Positions 1 through 6,603 are shown, counted from the first letter of the stretch. The stretch is 7,962 nucleotides of DNA from Dehalococcoidia bacterium (GCA_030603265.1 JAUVYD010000061.1:1-7962), one strand, 5' to 3'. Translations and numbers: made by a program. The notes: a model not told the origin generated them from the sequence alone.

Positions 1-656
1 GAGCAGCGTCGCCGGTGCTGCGGCGACTCCGTGAGACGGGTTCCGTGTTGCTGGTGGTTCTCTGGACCCACGACCACTTCGACCATACAGCAGGGTCGGA
101 TGAACTGGTCGCCACAACAGGCTGTGAGCTTGTCGGCGTGCCGCGTGTCGGTGATGCGGGGGAGACAACTCTGCACATCGGGCCGTTCACCGTCATGGTG
201 TTGAGCACGCCCGGTCACTCGGAGGACTCCGTCTGTTACTACCTGCCCCCGTCGGGCGGGTCTGCCGGAGCGGTCTTCACGGGGGACACGCTCTTCGTCG
301 GTGGGTGCGGACGCCTCTTCACCCACTCGCCCGAGACGATGTGGGCGTCGTTCCAGCGGCTTGCGTCGCTGCCTCCCGAGACGCTTGTCTATTGCGGGCA
401 CGACTATTCGCTGGAGAACTACGAGTTCGCGCTCACAGTGGAGCCGGACAACGAGGCAGTGCGTCATCGGCTTGAAGAGATGCGCGCACTGGCGGAGTCA
501 GTGGAGCCCGCCGTGCCCTCGACGATGGCGGAAGAGTGCGCGACGAACCCGTTTCTCCGCGTTTCGGAACCCGTGCTGAAGCGGGCGCTTGGCATGCCGG
601 ACGTCACGGACGTGGACGTGTTCGCAGAGTTGCGGCGCAGGAAGGACTGCTTCTAG
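1..656 (+). CDS. gloB: Hydroxyacylglutathione hydrolase (glyoxalase II), 5' truncated by window edge
   Basis: Metallo-beta-lactamase-fold thiolesterase that hydrolyses S-lactoylglutathione to lactate and glutathione, the second step of methylglyoxal detoxification in the cytoplasm. Counting from the GTG at 15, the metal site THDHFDH lies at residues 18-24, the third His in STPGH (64-68), the bridging Asp in FTGDTLF (88-94) and the last His in YCGHDY (126-131). The C-terminal helical domain is also typical: ALTVEPDN (139-146), ATNPFLR (176-182) and the closing RRRKD (207-211), whose basic residues bind glutathione in known enzymes. The frame stays open upstream of 15 (Ala-Ala-Ser-Pro from position 3) and matches the usual 'PVL..L' strand, so the GTG is internal and the true start is outside the window. 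The stop is TAG at 654-656. The match to the full glyoxalase II family, not just generic MBL proteins, is strong; a bacillithiol or other thiol-ester substrate remains possible. Confidence 0.93.
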   Translation, partial: AASPVLRRLRETGSVLLVVLWTHDHFDHTAGSDELVATTGCELVGVPRVGDAGETTLHIGPFTVMVLSTPGHSEDSVCYYLPPSGGSAGAVFTGDTLFVGGCGRLFTHSPETMWASFQRLASLPPETLVYCGHDYSLENYEFALTVEPDNEAVRHRLEEMRALAESVEPAVPSTMAEECATNPFLRVSEPVLKRALGMPDVTDVDVFAELRRRKDCF

Positions 657-666
657 TCGGTGTGCC

Positions 667-698
667 GGGCTCCGTGCGCGGTTTGTACCTTGGAGCCC
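667..698. terminator. Possible weak bidirectional hairpin between convergent genes
   Basis: GGGCTCC (667-673) and GGAGCCC (692-698) are perfect 7-bp inverted arms around an 18-nt loop. They lie between the gloB stop (656) and the CPBP protease stop (735), where a shared terminator is expected. There is no T-tract on either side and the loop is long, so this is only a candidate. Confidence 0.2.
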
Positions 699-734
699 AG
701 TGAACGGCGATGAGTCCCACTGCCGATGTATTTC

Positions 735-1481
735 CTATCTCATCAGTCCCCAGATGACGTGCCAGACGATATCGGCACTCGTGTGCACGGTTACGGCGGC
801 GAGGTAGCCGCTCTTCCGCAGGAAGTGGGCGGTGACGAGCGACAGCGTGCCGTTGAGCACGAAAATCTCCACCATCAGGGCAGTCGGGATGTCCGCGAAG
901 CTGCCCGTTCCCAACAGCAGCATGACTGACGGGATGTGGCCCGCAGCGAAGAACATGCCCGAGAAGATGGCGGCTGCCCAGAATACGGCATTCTCCTGCT
1001 CGCCTCTCAGGGCAACTCTTGACACCAGCCAGACCAGCAGCGGAATGAAGAACAGCCTGAAGACCATTTCCTCGCCGATGCCGGCGGAGAGGGACGCGAG
1101 AATCGACGTTGGAAAAGGCGGATGGGGCAGTGGCCCGAGGCTGTGGAACCTGCTGAAGATGTTGTCGGCCACGATGAAGATGAGCCCGATCCACAAGCCT
1201 GCGATAGCCGGTGTGATGAACCGCTGTCGGGTTGTCACCTGCGTGTCCATGAGGTCGGGGTAGCCCAGCTTCCTGGTGAGCCGCAGGCCGACGTAGCCGA
1301 GGCCACCGTAGACGAAAAGAACGACAGATGCATTGATGACTGCCGCAAGGGTCGGCGATATCGTGGTGGACTCGCCGCTGTCTGCGATTCCCAGAGGGAG
1401 GAAGCTTATGGCGACGGCAAGTACTGCGTTCAGCAGGGCCAGACCGAGAAAGACCTGTGTCGAAGTGGAGAGCTGTCTCAC
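735..1481 (-). CDS. CPBP-family intramembrane glutamic endopeptidase (Abi/CAAX protease-like)
   Basis: A 248-residue polytopic membrane protein with about seven hydrophobic segments (roughly 9-31, 45-66, 91-108, 139-156, 163-190, 199-219, 226-246). The three CPBP/ABI motifs are visible: EEMVFR at 137-142 (EExxxR), FAAGH at 178-182 (FxxxH) and HTSAD at 233-237 (HxxxD/N). These residues form the active site in Rce1-type intramembrane proteases. In bacteria the family covers prenyl-protein-protease relatives, bacteriocin self-immunity proteins and many uncharacterised members, so the substrate cannot be assigned. The start is GTG at 1481: an in-frame stop (TAG, 1496-1494) lies four codons upstream, so little room exists for another start. 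No Shine-Dalgarno sequence is seen (upstream bases read tatcccgcca), which suggests weak or leaderless translation. It is divergent from galT and convergent with gloB, so it is probably monocistronic. Confidence 0.88.
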   Translation of the reverse strand: MRQLSTSTQVFLGLALLNAVLAVAISFLPLGIADSGESTTISPTLAAVINASVVLFVYGGLGYVGLRLTRKLGYPDLMDTQVTTRQRFITPAIAGLWIGLIFIVADNIFSRFHSLGPLPHPPFPTSILASLSAGIGEEMVFRLFFIPLLVWLVSRVALRGEQENAVFWAAAIFSGMFFAAGHIPSVMLLLGTGSFADIPTALMVEIFVLNGTLSLVTAHFLRKSGYLAAVTVHTSADIVWHVIWGLMR

Positions 1482-1709
1482 TGGCGGGATATTCTAGCGC
1501 AAAGACCGGTTCAGGGTAAGCCGGCGGGCGAGAACCGGGCGGCTCCACTGGCTCCTTCCGGCGGCCGACTGCGCTCCTGTCCTGCACGGCGCCTGGAATC
1601 GCGGCCTGCGGTCGGATTCGTGCGCTTGTGAACACCGCAGGCAGTCGGGTAAGCTTGTCCGCAATGGCGGTGATGAGGCGGCCGAAACGTCTTCTGCGTG
1701 ACGGGACCG

Positions 1710-2726
1710 ATGTCTGAGTTGCGGCTTGACCCTACGACCCGTGAATGGGTCGTTATCGCGACCGAGCGTGCCAGGAGGCCGCACGATTTCGCGCGGGCAA
1801 CTGCGAGACCTCTGCCCGAGTCGTTCTCTCCGTCGTGTCCCTTCTGCCCCGGCAATGAGACCCGGACTCCCGAGGCGAGTGCCTCGTATGCCGACCCTGC
1901 GACCGGCAGCTGGCGGGTGAGGGTCTTCGCAAACAAGTTCCCTGCCGTCAGCCCGGAGGGCTCCACGGAGCGCCGGCAGGAGCATCCTCTCGCCCTCTGT
2001 GTGGATGGTGTGGGCGCTCACGAGGTGGTTGTCGAGTCTCCTCTCCACAACCGGATGCTGGGTCTCATGAGCGATGATGAGGTGTTCGACGTCGTGCGGG
2101 CCTACAGGGACCGTCTCGTGACTCTGAGCGCCCTCCCCTATGTGAGGCAGGTCACCATCTTCAAGAACCACGGGCCGTCGGCGGGAACGTCGCTTGATCA
2201 TCCGCACTCTCAAATTGTGGCCACGCCGGTGGTGCCATGGCACGTGCGACATCAGTACGATGTCGCTACCCTCCACTTTGACGAGCGCGGAAGGAATCTC
2301 TACTCTGACCTGCTGCAATTTGAATTGGAACAGCGACTGCGCGTTGTGCGCGAGTCGCCATCGTTTGTGGAGATTCACCCCTACGCCTCCCGTCGGCCTT
2401 TCGAAACCTGGGTAGTTCCGAGGAACCCGAGGGCTTCGCTTGCGGGTGTGCCGGACGATGAACTCCGTGAGTTTGCAGGCGTCATGCGGGACTCGTTGCG
2501 TCGCTTCTTCACGGGGCTCAACAACCCCGATTTCAATCACATCCTGTACACGGCGCCGGTGGGTGACGAATGCGAGCCGTACTATTCGTGGCATCTGCGC
2601 ATCTATCCCAGGCTCACCGCCGTGGCGGGCTTCGAGATAGGCTCCGGCATCCACATCAATACGAGTCTTCCAGAGCAAACCGCCCAGTTCATGCGCGAGT
2701 TGGCATCGGCCGACGCAGGACAATGA
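1710..2726 (+). CDS. galT: Galactose-1-phosphate uridylyltransferase (HIT superfamily)
   Basis: Exchanges UMP between UDP-glucose and galactose-1-phosphate in the Leloir pathway. ATG at 1710 is preferred because MSELRLDPTTREWVVIA is a typical GalT N terminus; a GTG four codons upstream (1698) is possible. Only a short GGGA (1703-1706) precedes the ATG. Counting from the ATG, likely zinc ligands are C43 and C46 (CPFC), H113 (SPLH) and H164; the nucleophile is the second His of DHPHSQ (163-168), H166. FETWVVPRNP (231-240) and the end segment WHLRIYPRLTAVAGFE (294-309) are also family features. The E. coli HxH metal pair is here His-Leu-Arg, as in the shorter GalT branch of thermophiles and anaerobes. 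No galK or galE is adjacent; the partner is treT, 12 nt downstream. A related sugar-1-phosphate nucleotidyl transferase or ADP-glucose phosphorylase activity cannot be excluded. Confidence 0.93.
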   Translation: MSELRLDPTTREWVVIATERARRPHDFARATARPLPESFSPSCPFCPGNETRTPEASASYADPATGSWRVRVFANKFPAVSPEGSTERRQEHPLALCVDGVGAHEVVVESPLHNRMLGLMSDDEVFDVVRAYRDRLVTLSALPYVRQVTIFKNHGPSAGTSLDHPHSQIVATPVVPWHVRHQYDVATLHFDERGRNLYSDLLQFELEQRLRVVRESPSFVEIHPYASRRPFETWVVPRNPRASLAGVPDDELREFAGVMRDSLRRFFTGLNNPDFNHILYTAPVGDECEPYYSWHLRIYPRLTAVAGFEIGSGIHINTSLPEQTAQFMRELASADAGQ

Positions 2727-2732
2727 AAGGAG
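2726..2732 (+). promoter_or_regulatory. treT ribosome binding site overlapping the galT stop
   Basis: AAAGGAG sits 6 nt before the treT ATG (2739) and shares its first A with the galT TGA (2724-2726). This is the strongest SD in the + strand operon. It implies that ribosomes finishing galT can feed treT. Confidence 0.75.
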
Positions 2733-2738
2733 ACCTCC

Positions 2739-3962
2739 ATGGACCATTTCGGCCTTGTTCGGATTGACGACTACGAGCCTCTCATCGGCGCAGAGCTGGT
2801 CGCAAGAATCAAGAGGAAGGCCTTGCCTCTGCAGGACCACCGCGTCGTAAACGTCAACTCCACCTACTACGGAGGGGGAGTGTCGATGTTGCTCTCGTCA
2901 CTCACTATCCTGATGAACAGCCTCGGTATCGAGACCGGCTGGCGGACAATTCACGGCTCTCCCGACTTCTTCACGGTGACGAAGAAGATGCACAATGCGC
3001 TCCAGGGAGGGGACATCAACTGGAGCGAGCGCAAACGGGAGGTGTTTGAACACGTCGTCTACGAGAACTCCATCCTCAACCATCTCACGCACGACATCGT
3101 CATCATCCACGACCCTCAACCGCTCCCGCTGGTGACCCACTACAGGAAGGGCGGCCCCTGGATCTGGCGCTGCCATATTGACCTCGGCGCCCCGAACCCG
3201 GAGCTGTGGTCGTACCTGACACAGTTCATCAACCAGTACGACGCGGCGATTCTGAGCTCGCGGGACTACACGCAGCAGCTTGAGACACCACAGGTCTACT
3301 TCATGCCTGCTATCGATCCGTTCTCCATCGTGAACAAGGAGATGCGCGACGACGAGATCGATGAGCGACTGGCTCACCACTCCATACCGACAGACCTGCC
3401 GCTGGTCGTGCAGGTGTCGCGCTTTGATCGATGGAAGGACCCCCAGGGGGTGATTGACGCGTTCAATCTCGCCCGTGAAGCCGTACCCTGCCGTCTTGTC
3501 CTTCTCGGCAATGTCGCCACGGATGACCCCGAGGGACCGGCGGTCTACGAGTCGCTCCTGGGACAACAGGCAGACGACATAATCATCATCAGCCACCAGG
3601 ACGGCGCCCTTGTGAACGCTCTTCAGCGCAGGGCGGCAGTCGTGTTGCAGAAATCACTGCGCGAGGGCTTCGGCCTCACCGTGTCCGAGGCGATGTGGAA
3701 AGGGACTCCCGTCATCGGTGGTGATGTGGGGGGAATCAAGCTGCAGATTGAGGACGGCGTGAACAGCTTCCTCGTCTCATCTGTTGAGCAGGCCGCCGAG
3801 AGGATTGTCGAGTTGCTGAAGGACCCCGGGATGTGTCGCGAGATGGGTCTGAAAGCACGCGAGACGGTGAGGCAGAACTTCCTGCTGAGCCGCTATCTGG
3901 AGCAGTACCTCGACCTGTTCAACTCGTTCGAGACCGTCTATCGGCTGCGAAATTGCTCATAA
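2739..3962 (+). CDS. treT: Trehalose synthase TreT-type glycosyltransferase (GT4)
   Basis: A 407-residue GT-B glycosyltransferase. TreT enzymes transfer glucose from UDP- or ADP-glucose to glucose to give trehalose, reversibly, in the cytoplasm. The N-terminal domain has the TreT acceptor-side signature VNSTYYGGGVSMLL (39-52), then WRTIHG (68-73), VIIHDPQPLPL (121-131) and WIWRCHIDLGAPNP (141-154). The C-terminal Rossmann domain carries QVSRFDRWKDP (225-235), with the donor-phosphate-binding Arg and Lys, and the GT4 EX7E motif from E309 to E317 (EGFGLTVSE). Length matches the family (about 400-415). The start ATG is fixed by an ideal SD 6 nt upstream. It follows galT by 12 nt and is evidently co-transcribed, which suggests a joint sugar-nucleotide/trehalose role. 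Other GT4 enzymes acting on glucose (glucosylglycerate or trehalose-phosphorylase-like) share parts of these motifs, but the N-terminal signature favours TreT. Confidence 0.9.
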   Translation: MDHFGLVRIDDYEPLIGAELVARIKRKALPLQDHRVVNVNSTYYGGGVSMLLSSLTILMNSLGIETGWRTIHGSPDFFTVTKKMHNALQGGDINWSERKREVFEHVVYENSILNHLTHDIVIIHDPQPLPLVTHYRKGGPWIWRCHIDLGAPNPELWSYLTQFINQYDAAILSSRDYTQQLETPQVYFMPAIDPFSIVNKEMRDDEIDERLAHHSIPTDLPLVVQVSRFDRWKDPQGVIDAFNLAREAVPCRLVLLGNVATDDPEGPAVYESLLGQQADDIIIISHQDGALVNALQRRAAVVLQKSLREGFGLTVSEAMWKGTPVIGGDVGGIKLQIEDGVNSFLVSSVEQAAERIVELLKDPGMCREMGLKARETVRQNFLLSRYLEQYLDLFNSFETVYRLRNCS

Positions 3963-4016
3963 AGATAGTGTGAGGGCTGGCTGCTGAGGAAAACGACCCT
4001 GGTACGGGGCGCGAAT

Positions 4017-5093
4017 CTAGAGCGAAGGGGCGAACAGAGTCTGAGTCCCTTTTGACTCTGCCCTGGCGGACTCGAGGGACGTCTGGCAGCGCTCCAGCAC
4101 CGTCGCCAACTCGTCCTTGAGTTCGGCTATGACGTTGGCCTCGACTGCCTGGCGAGCGCGGGCTATGGCCCGCTCGAAGTGCCGTGCCTTGCTGTTGCCG
4201 TGCATGATCTGGACAACTCCGTTGATGCCCCACAGCATCCCGCCGCCGGCGCTCTCGGCTCGTGTCAGCCGCGTGAACGTCGACATCTGACAGAGGACTC
4301 GACGGCCCGGTCCCATCAGCGGTCGACCCTTCAAGCGACCGGTCACCCAGCGAGTGAAGCATGGCCCGAGGCTCTCATAGAACTTGAGGAGCACGTTGCC
4401 CACGACGCCATCGCAGACGATGACGTTGGCCTTGCCGGTGAGGACGTCGAAGCCCTCCACGTTGCCCACGAAGTTCAGGCCGCTCCGCTCGAGGAGGGAA
4501 TAGCTGTCCTTCAGAACGCGGGAGCCCTTGCCCCGTTCAGTTCCTGTGCTGAGGAGAGCTACCTTCGGCTTGTCAACATGGAGCACTCGTCTCGCGTATA
4601 CATCGCCGATGGCCGCGAAAGAGAGCATGTGGTGGGGCTTGCAGTCGACATTGGCTCCACCGTCGACAAGGATGGTCTCGGGAGCGAGGCCGACAAGAGG
4701 GACGCAGACGACCGGTCGTCCGATGCCGGGCATGAGGCCGACGAAGTGCATCGCGCTCACCGATGTCGCACCCGTCGAGCCGGCGCTGACCATGGCATCT
4801 GCTTTGCCGTCACGGACGAGTTTCGCGGCCATAGATACGGAAGACAATGCCTTGCGTCGCAGCGCGTTCGTGGCGGACTCTCCTTCGCGAATGCCTTCGC
4901 GGGACTGGACGACAGTGACGTGTTCGGGCAAGCCGCCGCACCGGTGGATCTCAAGCGCAATCTGGTCCGGAGGGCCTACGAGGATAACCTCGACGCCGCC
5001 CCGCTGGGCTGCCTTGAGTGCTCCCTTGACGCTGTCTGCCGGCGAGTAATCCCCGCCCGCGGCGTCAACTGCGATTCTGATTCGTCTTTGCAA
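4017..5093 (-). CDS. plsX: Phosphate acyltransferase PlsX
   Basis: Converts acyl-ACP and phosphate to acyl-phosphate, the donor for PlsY in phosphatidic acid synthesis; a peripheral membrane enzyme. Counting from TTG 5093 (358 residues), motifs are AVDAAGGDYSP (8-18; most relatives have Met at the second Ala), SAGSTGA (103-109), VDGGANVDCKP (143-153), FVGNVEG (208-214), VCDGVVGNVLLK (226-237) and WGINGVVQIMHGNSKAR (288-304). No ATG or GTG is available near the start. TTG 5093 places the family 'RIAVDA' strand at residue 5, as usual; TTG 5132 adds 13 residues, MDIAAFRRYRRQL, directly after an in-frame TAA. Neither has a clear SD. The usual neighbours rpmF, fabH, fabD and acpP are missing: the gene converges on treT and lies about 280-320 bp downstream of the YbjQ gene on the same strand. 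Confidence 0.92.
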   Translation of the reverse strand: MQRRIRIAVDAAGGDYSPADSVKGALKAAQRGGVEVILVGPPDQIALEIHRCGGLPEHVTVVQSREGIREGESATNALRRKALSSVSMAAKLVRDGKADAMVSAGSTGATSVSAMHFVGLMPGIGRPVVCVPLVGLAPETILVDGGANVDCKPHHMLSFAAIGDVYARRVLHVDKPKVALLSTGTERGKGSRVLKDSYSLLERSGLNFVGNVEGFDVLTGKANVIVCDGVVGNVLLKFYESLGPCFTRWVTGRLKGRPLMGPGRRVLCQMSTFTRLTRAESAGGGMLWGINGVVQIMHGNSKARHFERAIARARQAVEANVIAELKDELATVLERCQTSLESARAESKGTQTLFAPSL

Positions 5094-5213
5094 AAGCTGT
5101 CTTCTGTAGCGCCGAAAAGCGGCAATATCCAATTATCGTACTAGCTCTGATTGCAGAGCGCAAATCGCGTCGCACACTGCAATGTCGGGCAGGATGGGCC
5201 ACTTGCGCCACGG

Positions 5214-5318
5214 GTTGCCAGTGCGCAGCGTTCCTGAGCGGGATGTGTCGCGCAGCCTCGACCCAAGTACAGAGGGCATTCCACTAGTGGCTGCGCGGGC
5301 TCAATCGGTACTGGCAAC
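5214..5318. repeat. Nested inverted repeat (105 bp) in the plsX upstream region
   Basis: The outer arms GTTGCCAGT (5214-5222) and ACTGGCAAC (5310-5318) are perfect 9-bp complements. Inside them, CGCGCAGCC (5249-5257) pairs with GGCTGCGCG (5289-5297), and a second GCGCAGC copy (5223-5229) could compete for the same partner. The loop holds the 10-nt palindrome CCACTAGTGG (5281-5290). The two alternative partners would allow switching between folds if the region is transcribed. One 9-bp pair alone could be chance. Confidence 0.35.
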
Positions 5319-5370
5319 GCTCCTGTCACGGGAATCCGGCGGTTGCAACTCCGGGGCTCACAGAATGGTT

Positions 5371-5390
5371 CTGAGGGAGAGAGCCCTCGG
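5371..5390 (-). terminator. Possible terminator hairpin after the YbjQ gene
   Basis: On the + strand CTGAGGG (5371-5377) faces CCCTCGG (5384-5390) across a 6-nt loop, giving 7 pairs including one G-T. It lies 23 nt beyond the YbjQ stop codon on the - strand, the expected place for a terminator. No T-run follows, so it would be a weak or factor-assisted site. Confidence 0.25.
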
Positions 5391-5412
5391 TTGCGCCGCC
5401 TCGGTGCGTGCT

Positions 5413-5727
5413 CTACTCCACAACCACGGCGGTGCCGTACGCGAGAATCTCGGACGCGTTCTGCATGACCAGAGATGTGCTGAATCTCATCCCGACGATG
5501 GCATTCGCGCCCTGGGCTTCGGCATCCTCAATCATGCGCGCAATCGACTCCTCGCGTGCCTCGGCCATCATCTTCGTGTACTCCACGATTTCGCCGCCCA
5601 CAATGCCCCGCAGACTGGCGACGATGTCCTTTCCGACGTGGCGGGCTCGAATCGTGCTTCCCTTCACCCAACCGATTGTGCGGACTATCTTCTTGCCCGT
5701 GATGGTGTCCGTGGTCGTGATAATCAT
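5413..5727 (-). CDS. YbjQ/UPF0145 family protein (heavy-metal-binding-domain family, PF01906)
   Basis: A complete 104-residue member of the YbjQ family, which is widespread, forms small ring-like oligomers in solved structures, and has no settled function despite the 'heavy-metal-binding' label. Conserved pieces seen are MIITTTDTITGKKIV (1-15), the RGS-like GSTIRARHVGKDI (23-35), SLRGIVGGEIVEYT (38-51), the Glu/Arg-rich helix MMAEAREESIARMIEDA (53-69), GANAIVGMRFSTS (73-85) and the closing ILAYGTAVVVE (94-104). It contains no Cys, so any metal binding would need His or acidic residues. ATG 5727 overlaps the TGA of the upstream 70-residue gene as ATGA and has a full SD, so the two are translationally coupled. 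Confidence 0.92.
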   Translation of the reverse strand: MIITTTDTITGKKIVRTIGWVKGSTIRARHVGKDIVASLRGIVGGEIVEYTKMMAEAREESIARMIEDAEAQGANAIVGMRFSTSLVMQNASEILAYGTAVVVE

Positions 5728-5936
5728 CTCTCTACCTCCTTGAAGCGGTCGTCCTTGCTGGAACGCCTGCGGTCTCTCAGCACAACTCCGAGCAGGACAA
5801 GGAGTCCGAGTCCGACTGCGCCGACTGCGATGCGTATCAGCAGGTCGACCTCGGGGTCAATGAAGAACTCCTTCACTCCCCAGACGACGAGTACGACCGC
5901 TCCTATGCCGATCAGTGCGTAGGCCAGCTTCTGCAT
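5724..5936 (-). CDS. Small two-TM membrane protein, unknown function
   Basis: A 70-residue protein not recognised as a named family. Two hydrophobic segments are clear: about 4-24 (LAYALIGIGAVVLVVWGVKEF) and about 32-53 (LLIRIAVGAVGLGLLVLLGVVL), joined by a short acidic turn FFIDPEVD. They are followed by a highly charged 17-residue tail (RDRRRSSKDDRFKEVER). By the positive-inside rule the basic tail should be cytoplasmic, so both ends likely face in. ATG 5936 has an excellent SD (AAGGAGG, 7 nt upstream), which supports it as a real gene. It lies 54 nt after the DUF3795 gene and overlaps the YbjQ gene by 4 nt, so the YbjQ protein is a likely partner at the membrane. No Cys or His is present. 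Confidence 0.82.
   Translation of the reverse strand: MQKLAYALIGIGAVVLVVWGVKEFFIDPEVDLLIRIAVGAVGLGLLVLLGVVLRDRRRSSKDDRFKEVER
5734..5741 (-). promoter_or_regulatory. Strong SD of the YbjQ gene, inside the upstream ORF
   Basis: The - strand reads AAGGAGGT, a near-perfect anti-16S match, 6 nt before ATG 5727. It is embedded in the last codons of the 70-residue membrane protein gene (Lys-Glu-Val) and fixes the YbjQ start. Confidence 0.75.
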
Positions 5937-5990
5937 CCTCGCTCCTCCTTGCAGTATTCGGCCCTGTGGCGAGGGCGTCGGTATCGTGTG

Positions 5991-6473
5991 TCACCAGTGC
6001 TTTGGTCCGGACAGGAAAGCCTCCACCCCGGAGCGCCGCAGCTTCTTCAGATTGCGTATATGTGCGTCGCCGTGTGCTGTGACGAGTGTCTGAAGCTTCT
6101 CACACGTCTCGAATTCGCCACATTCCCAGCAGCCTGCCAGTCCCTTCCCCTGGCCGCATGTTCGTATCTTGCACCAGGGAGGTCCGCCTCCACCCTTGCA
6201 CATGGACTTGCAGCGCAGCTTCACGAGGCCGCCCAGCAGCTCGTAGGAGGCAGGGTAGCCGGAGAAGACTTTGAGGTAGGGCTCTGCAGAGAGTGACCGG
6301 ACAATCCGGTCGAATTTCGCCTTGCGGAGTTGGGCACGCAGGTCGCGCGCAAGGTCGGCGATTCTGCCTGTGTGGAAGGGGCACTCCTCGCAGTAGAGTC
6401 CGCAGTAGGCGATGCCGTCTGCGGGGGCTGCCGACGCTACGGGTCCGGCGGGAGTGCTGTTCGGGTCTTTCAT
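5991..6473 (-). CDS. DUF3795 Cys-rich protein
   Basis: A 160-residue protein of the DUF3795 family (Cys-rich, presumed zinc or metal-cluster binding, function unknown). The N terminus to about residue 20 is low-complexity (Ala/Pro-rich), followed by the family start IAYCGLYCEECPFHTGRIAD (21-40). Ten Cys occur: 24, 28, 31 (Cx3Cx2C), 88, 92, 101, 106, 115, 118 (Cx2C) and 124. The segment CKGGGGPPWCKIRTC (92-106) and GCWECGEFETCEKL (114-127) form the second cluster; the tail NLKKLRRSGVEAFLSGPKHW is typical of the family. ATG 6473 has a good SD (GAGGAGGG on the - strand, within 6481-6488). No TM segment is seen, so it is cytoplasmic. It is first in the - strand cluster and divergent from the ArsR-like regulator, which probably controls it. 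Confidence 0.88.
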   Translation of the reverse strand: MKDPNSTPAGPVASAAPADGIAYCGLYCEECPFHTGRIADLARDLRAQLRKAKFDRIVRSLSAEPYLKVFSGYPASYELLGGLVKLRCKSMCKGGGGPPWCKIRTCGQGKGLAGCWECGEFETCEKLQTLVTAHGDAHIRNLKKLRRSGVEAFLSGPKHW

Positions 6474-6515
6474 GTCAGTGCCCTCCTCAGTGCTTTCTTT
6501 CTGCCGTCCGGGAAC

Positions 6516-6524
6516 ATAATAGCA
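6516..6524 (-). promoter_or_regulatory. Possible extended -10 promoter for the DUF3795 cluster
   Basis: The - strand reads TGCTATTAT (6524 to 6516), i.e. TGn followed by TATTAT, one mismatch from TATAAT. It would start transcription near 6509, about 36 nt before the DUF3795 ATG. No good -35 is seen at 17 nt (ACACAA), which fits an extended -10 or an activated or repressed promoter. Confidence 0.35.
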
Positions 6525-6530
6525 CCTGAG

Positions 6531-6553
6531 CAGTACTGTTGTGTCGTTGCGAC
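6531..6553. promoter_or_regulatory. Candidate regulator-binding palindromes between the divergent genes
   Basis: CAGTACTG (6531-6538) is a perfect 8-bp palindrome just upstream of the putative -10 of the DUF3795 cluster; GTCG-TTG-CGAC (6543-6553) is a second small dyad next to it. A dimeric winged-helix repressor binding here would cover the promoter. Both are short enough to occur by chance. Confidence 0.2.
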
Positions 6554-6603
6554 GGCCTTCTCACGTGTTGTCACGATTGACGCATGTCACTCTCTGAAGT
6601 AGC

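Larger units (their letters stand above)
5133..5412. other. Non-coding, hairpin-rich spacer upstream of plsX
   Basis: About 280 bp between the YbjQ stop and the first possible plsX start, with no convincing coding potential on either strand. The only frame of note, a 62-codon - strand stretch (5141-5329), has no recognisable protein features. The spacer contains a likely hairpin after the YbjQ gene (5371-5390), a nested inverted repeat (5214-5318) and a 7-bp stem, ATTGCAG/CTGCAAT (5150-5156 and 5177-5183), just before plsX. On the - strand GATAAT (5137-5132) resembles a -10 box, but no -35 of the right spacing is seen. The region may be the promoter and 5' leader of plsX. Confidence 0.4.

Noticed and set aside
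604..1635. 343-codon open frame on the - strand
   Set aside because: It overlaps the CPBP protease gene in another frame; the protease has all three active-site motifs and hydrophobic periodicity, while this frame has low-complexity Arg/Pro/Ala composition.
1626..1655. TTGTGA-N18-TAAGCT as the galT promoter
   Set aside because: Both boxes deviate by two or more bases from consensus and nothing else supports it; the galT promoter is probably in 1482-1709 but cannot be placed.
1494..2840. 448-codon open frame on the - strand
   Set aside because: It runs antisense through galT and past both its ends; the translation is Arg/His-rich with no family motif, as expected for a mirror frame of a GC-rich gene.
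4035..4060. 7-bp stem CAGAGTC/GACTCTG as a terminator for treT
   Set aside because: It lies inside the 3' coding part of plsX, has a 12-nt loop and no following T-run on the + strand.
4179..5144. 321-codon + strand frame
   Set aside because: Antisense to plsX, with no recognisable motif; plsX has clear family motifs along its length.
5182..5922. 246-codon + strand frame
   Set aside because: It crosses the plsX spacer and is antisense to both the YbjQ and two-TM genes, which have strong SDs and protein-like features on the other strand.
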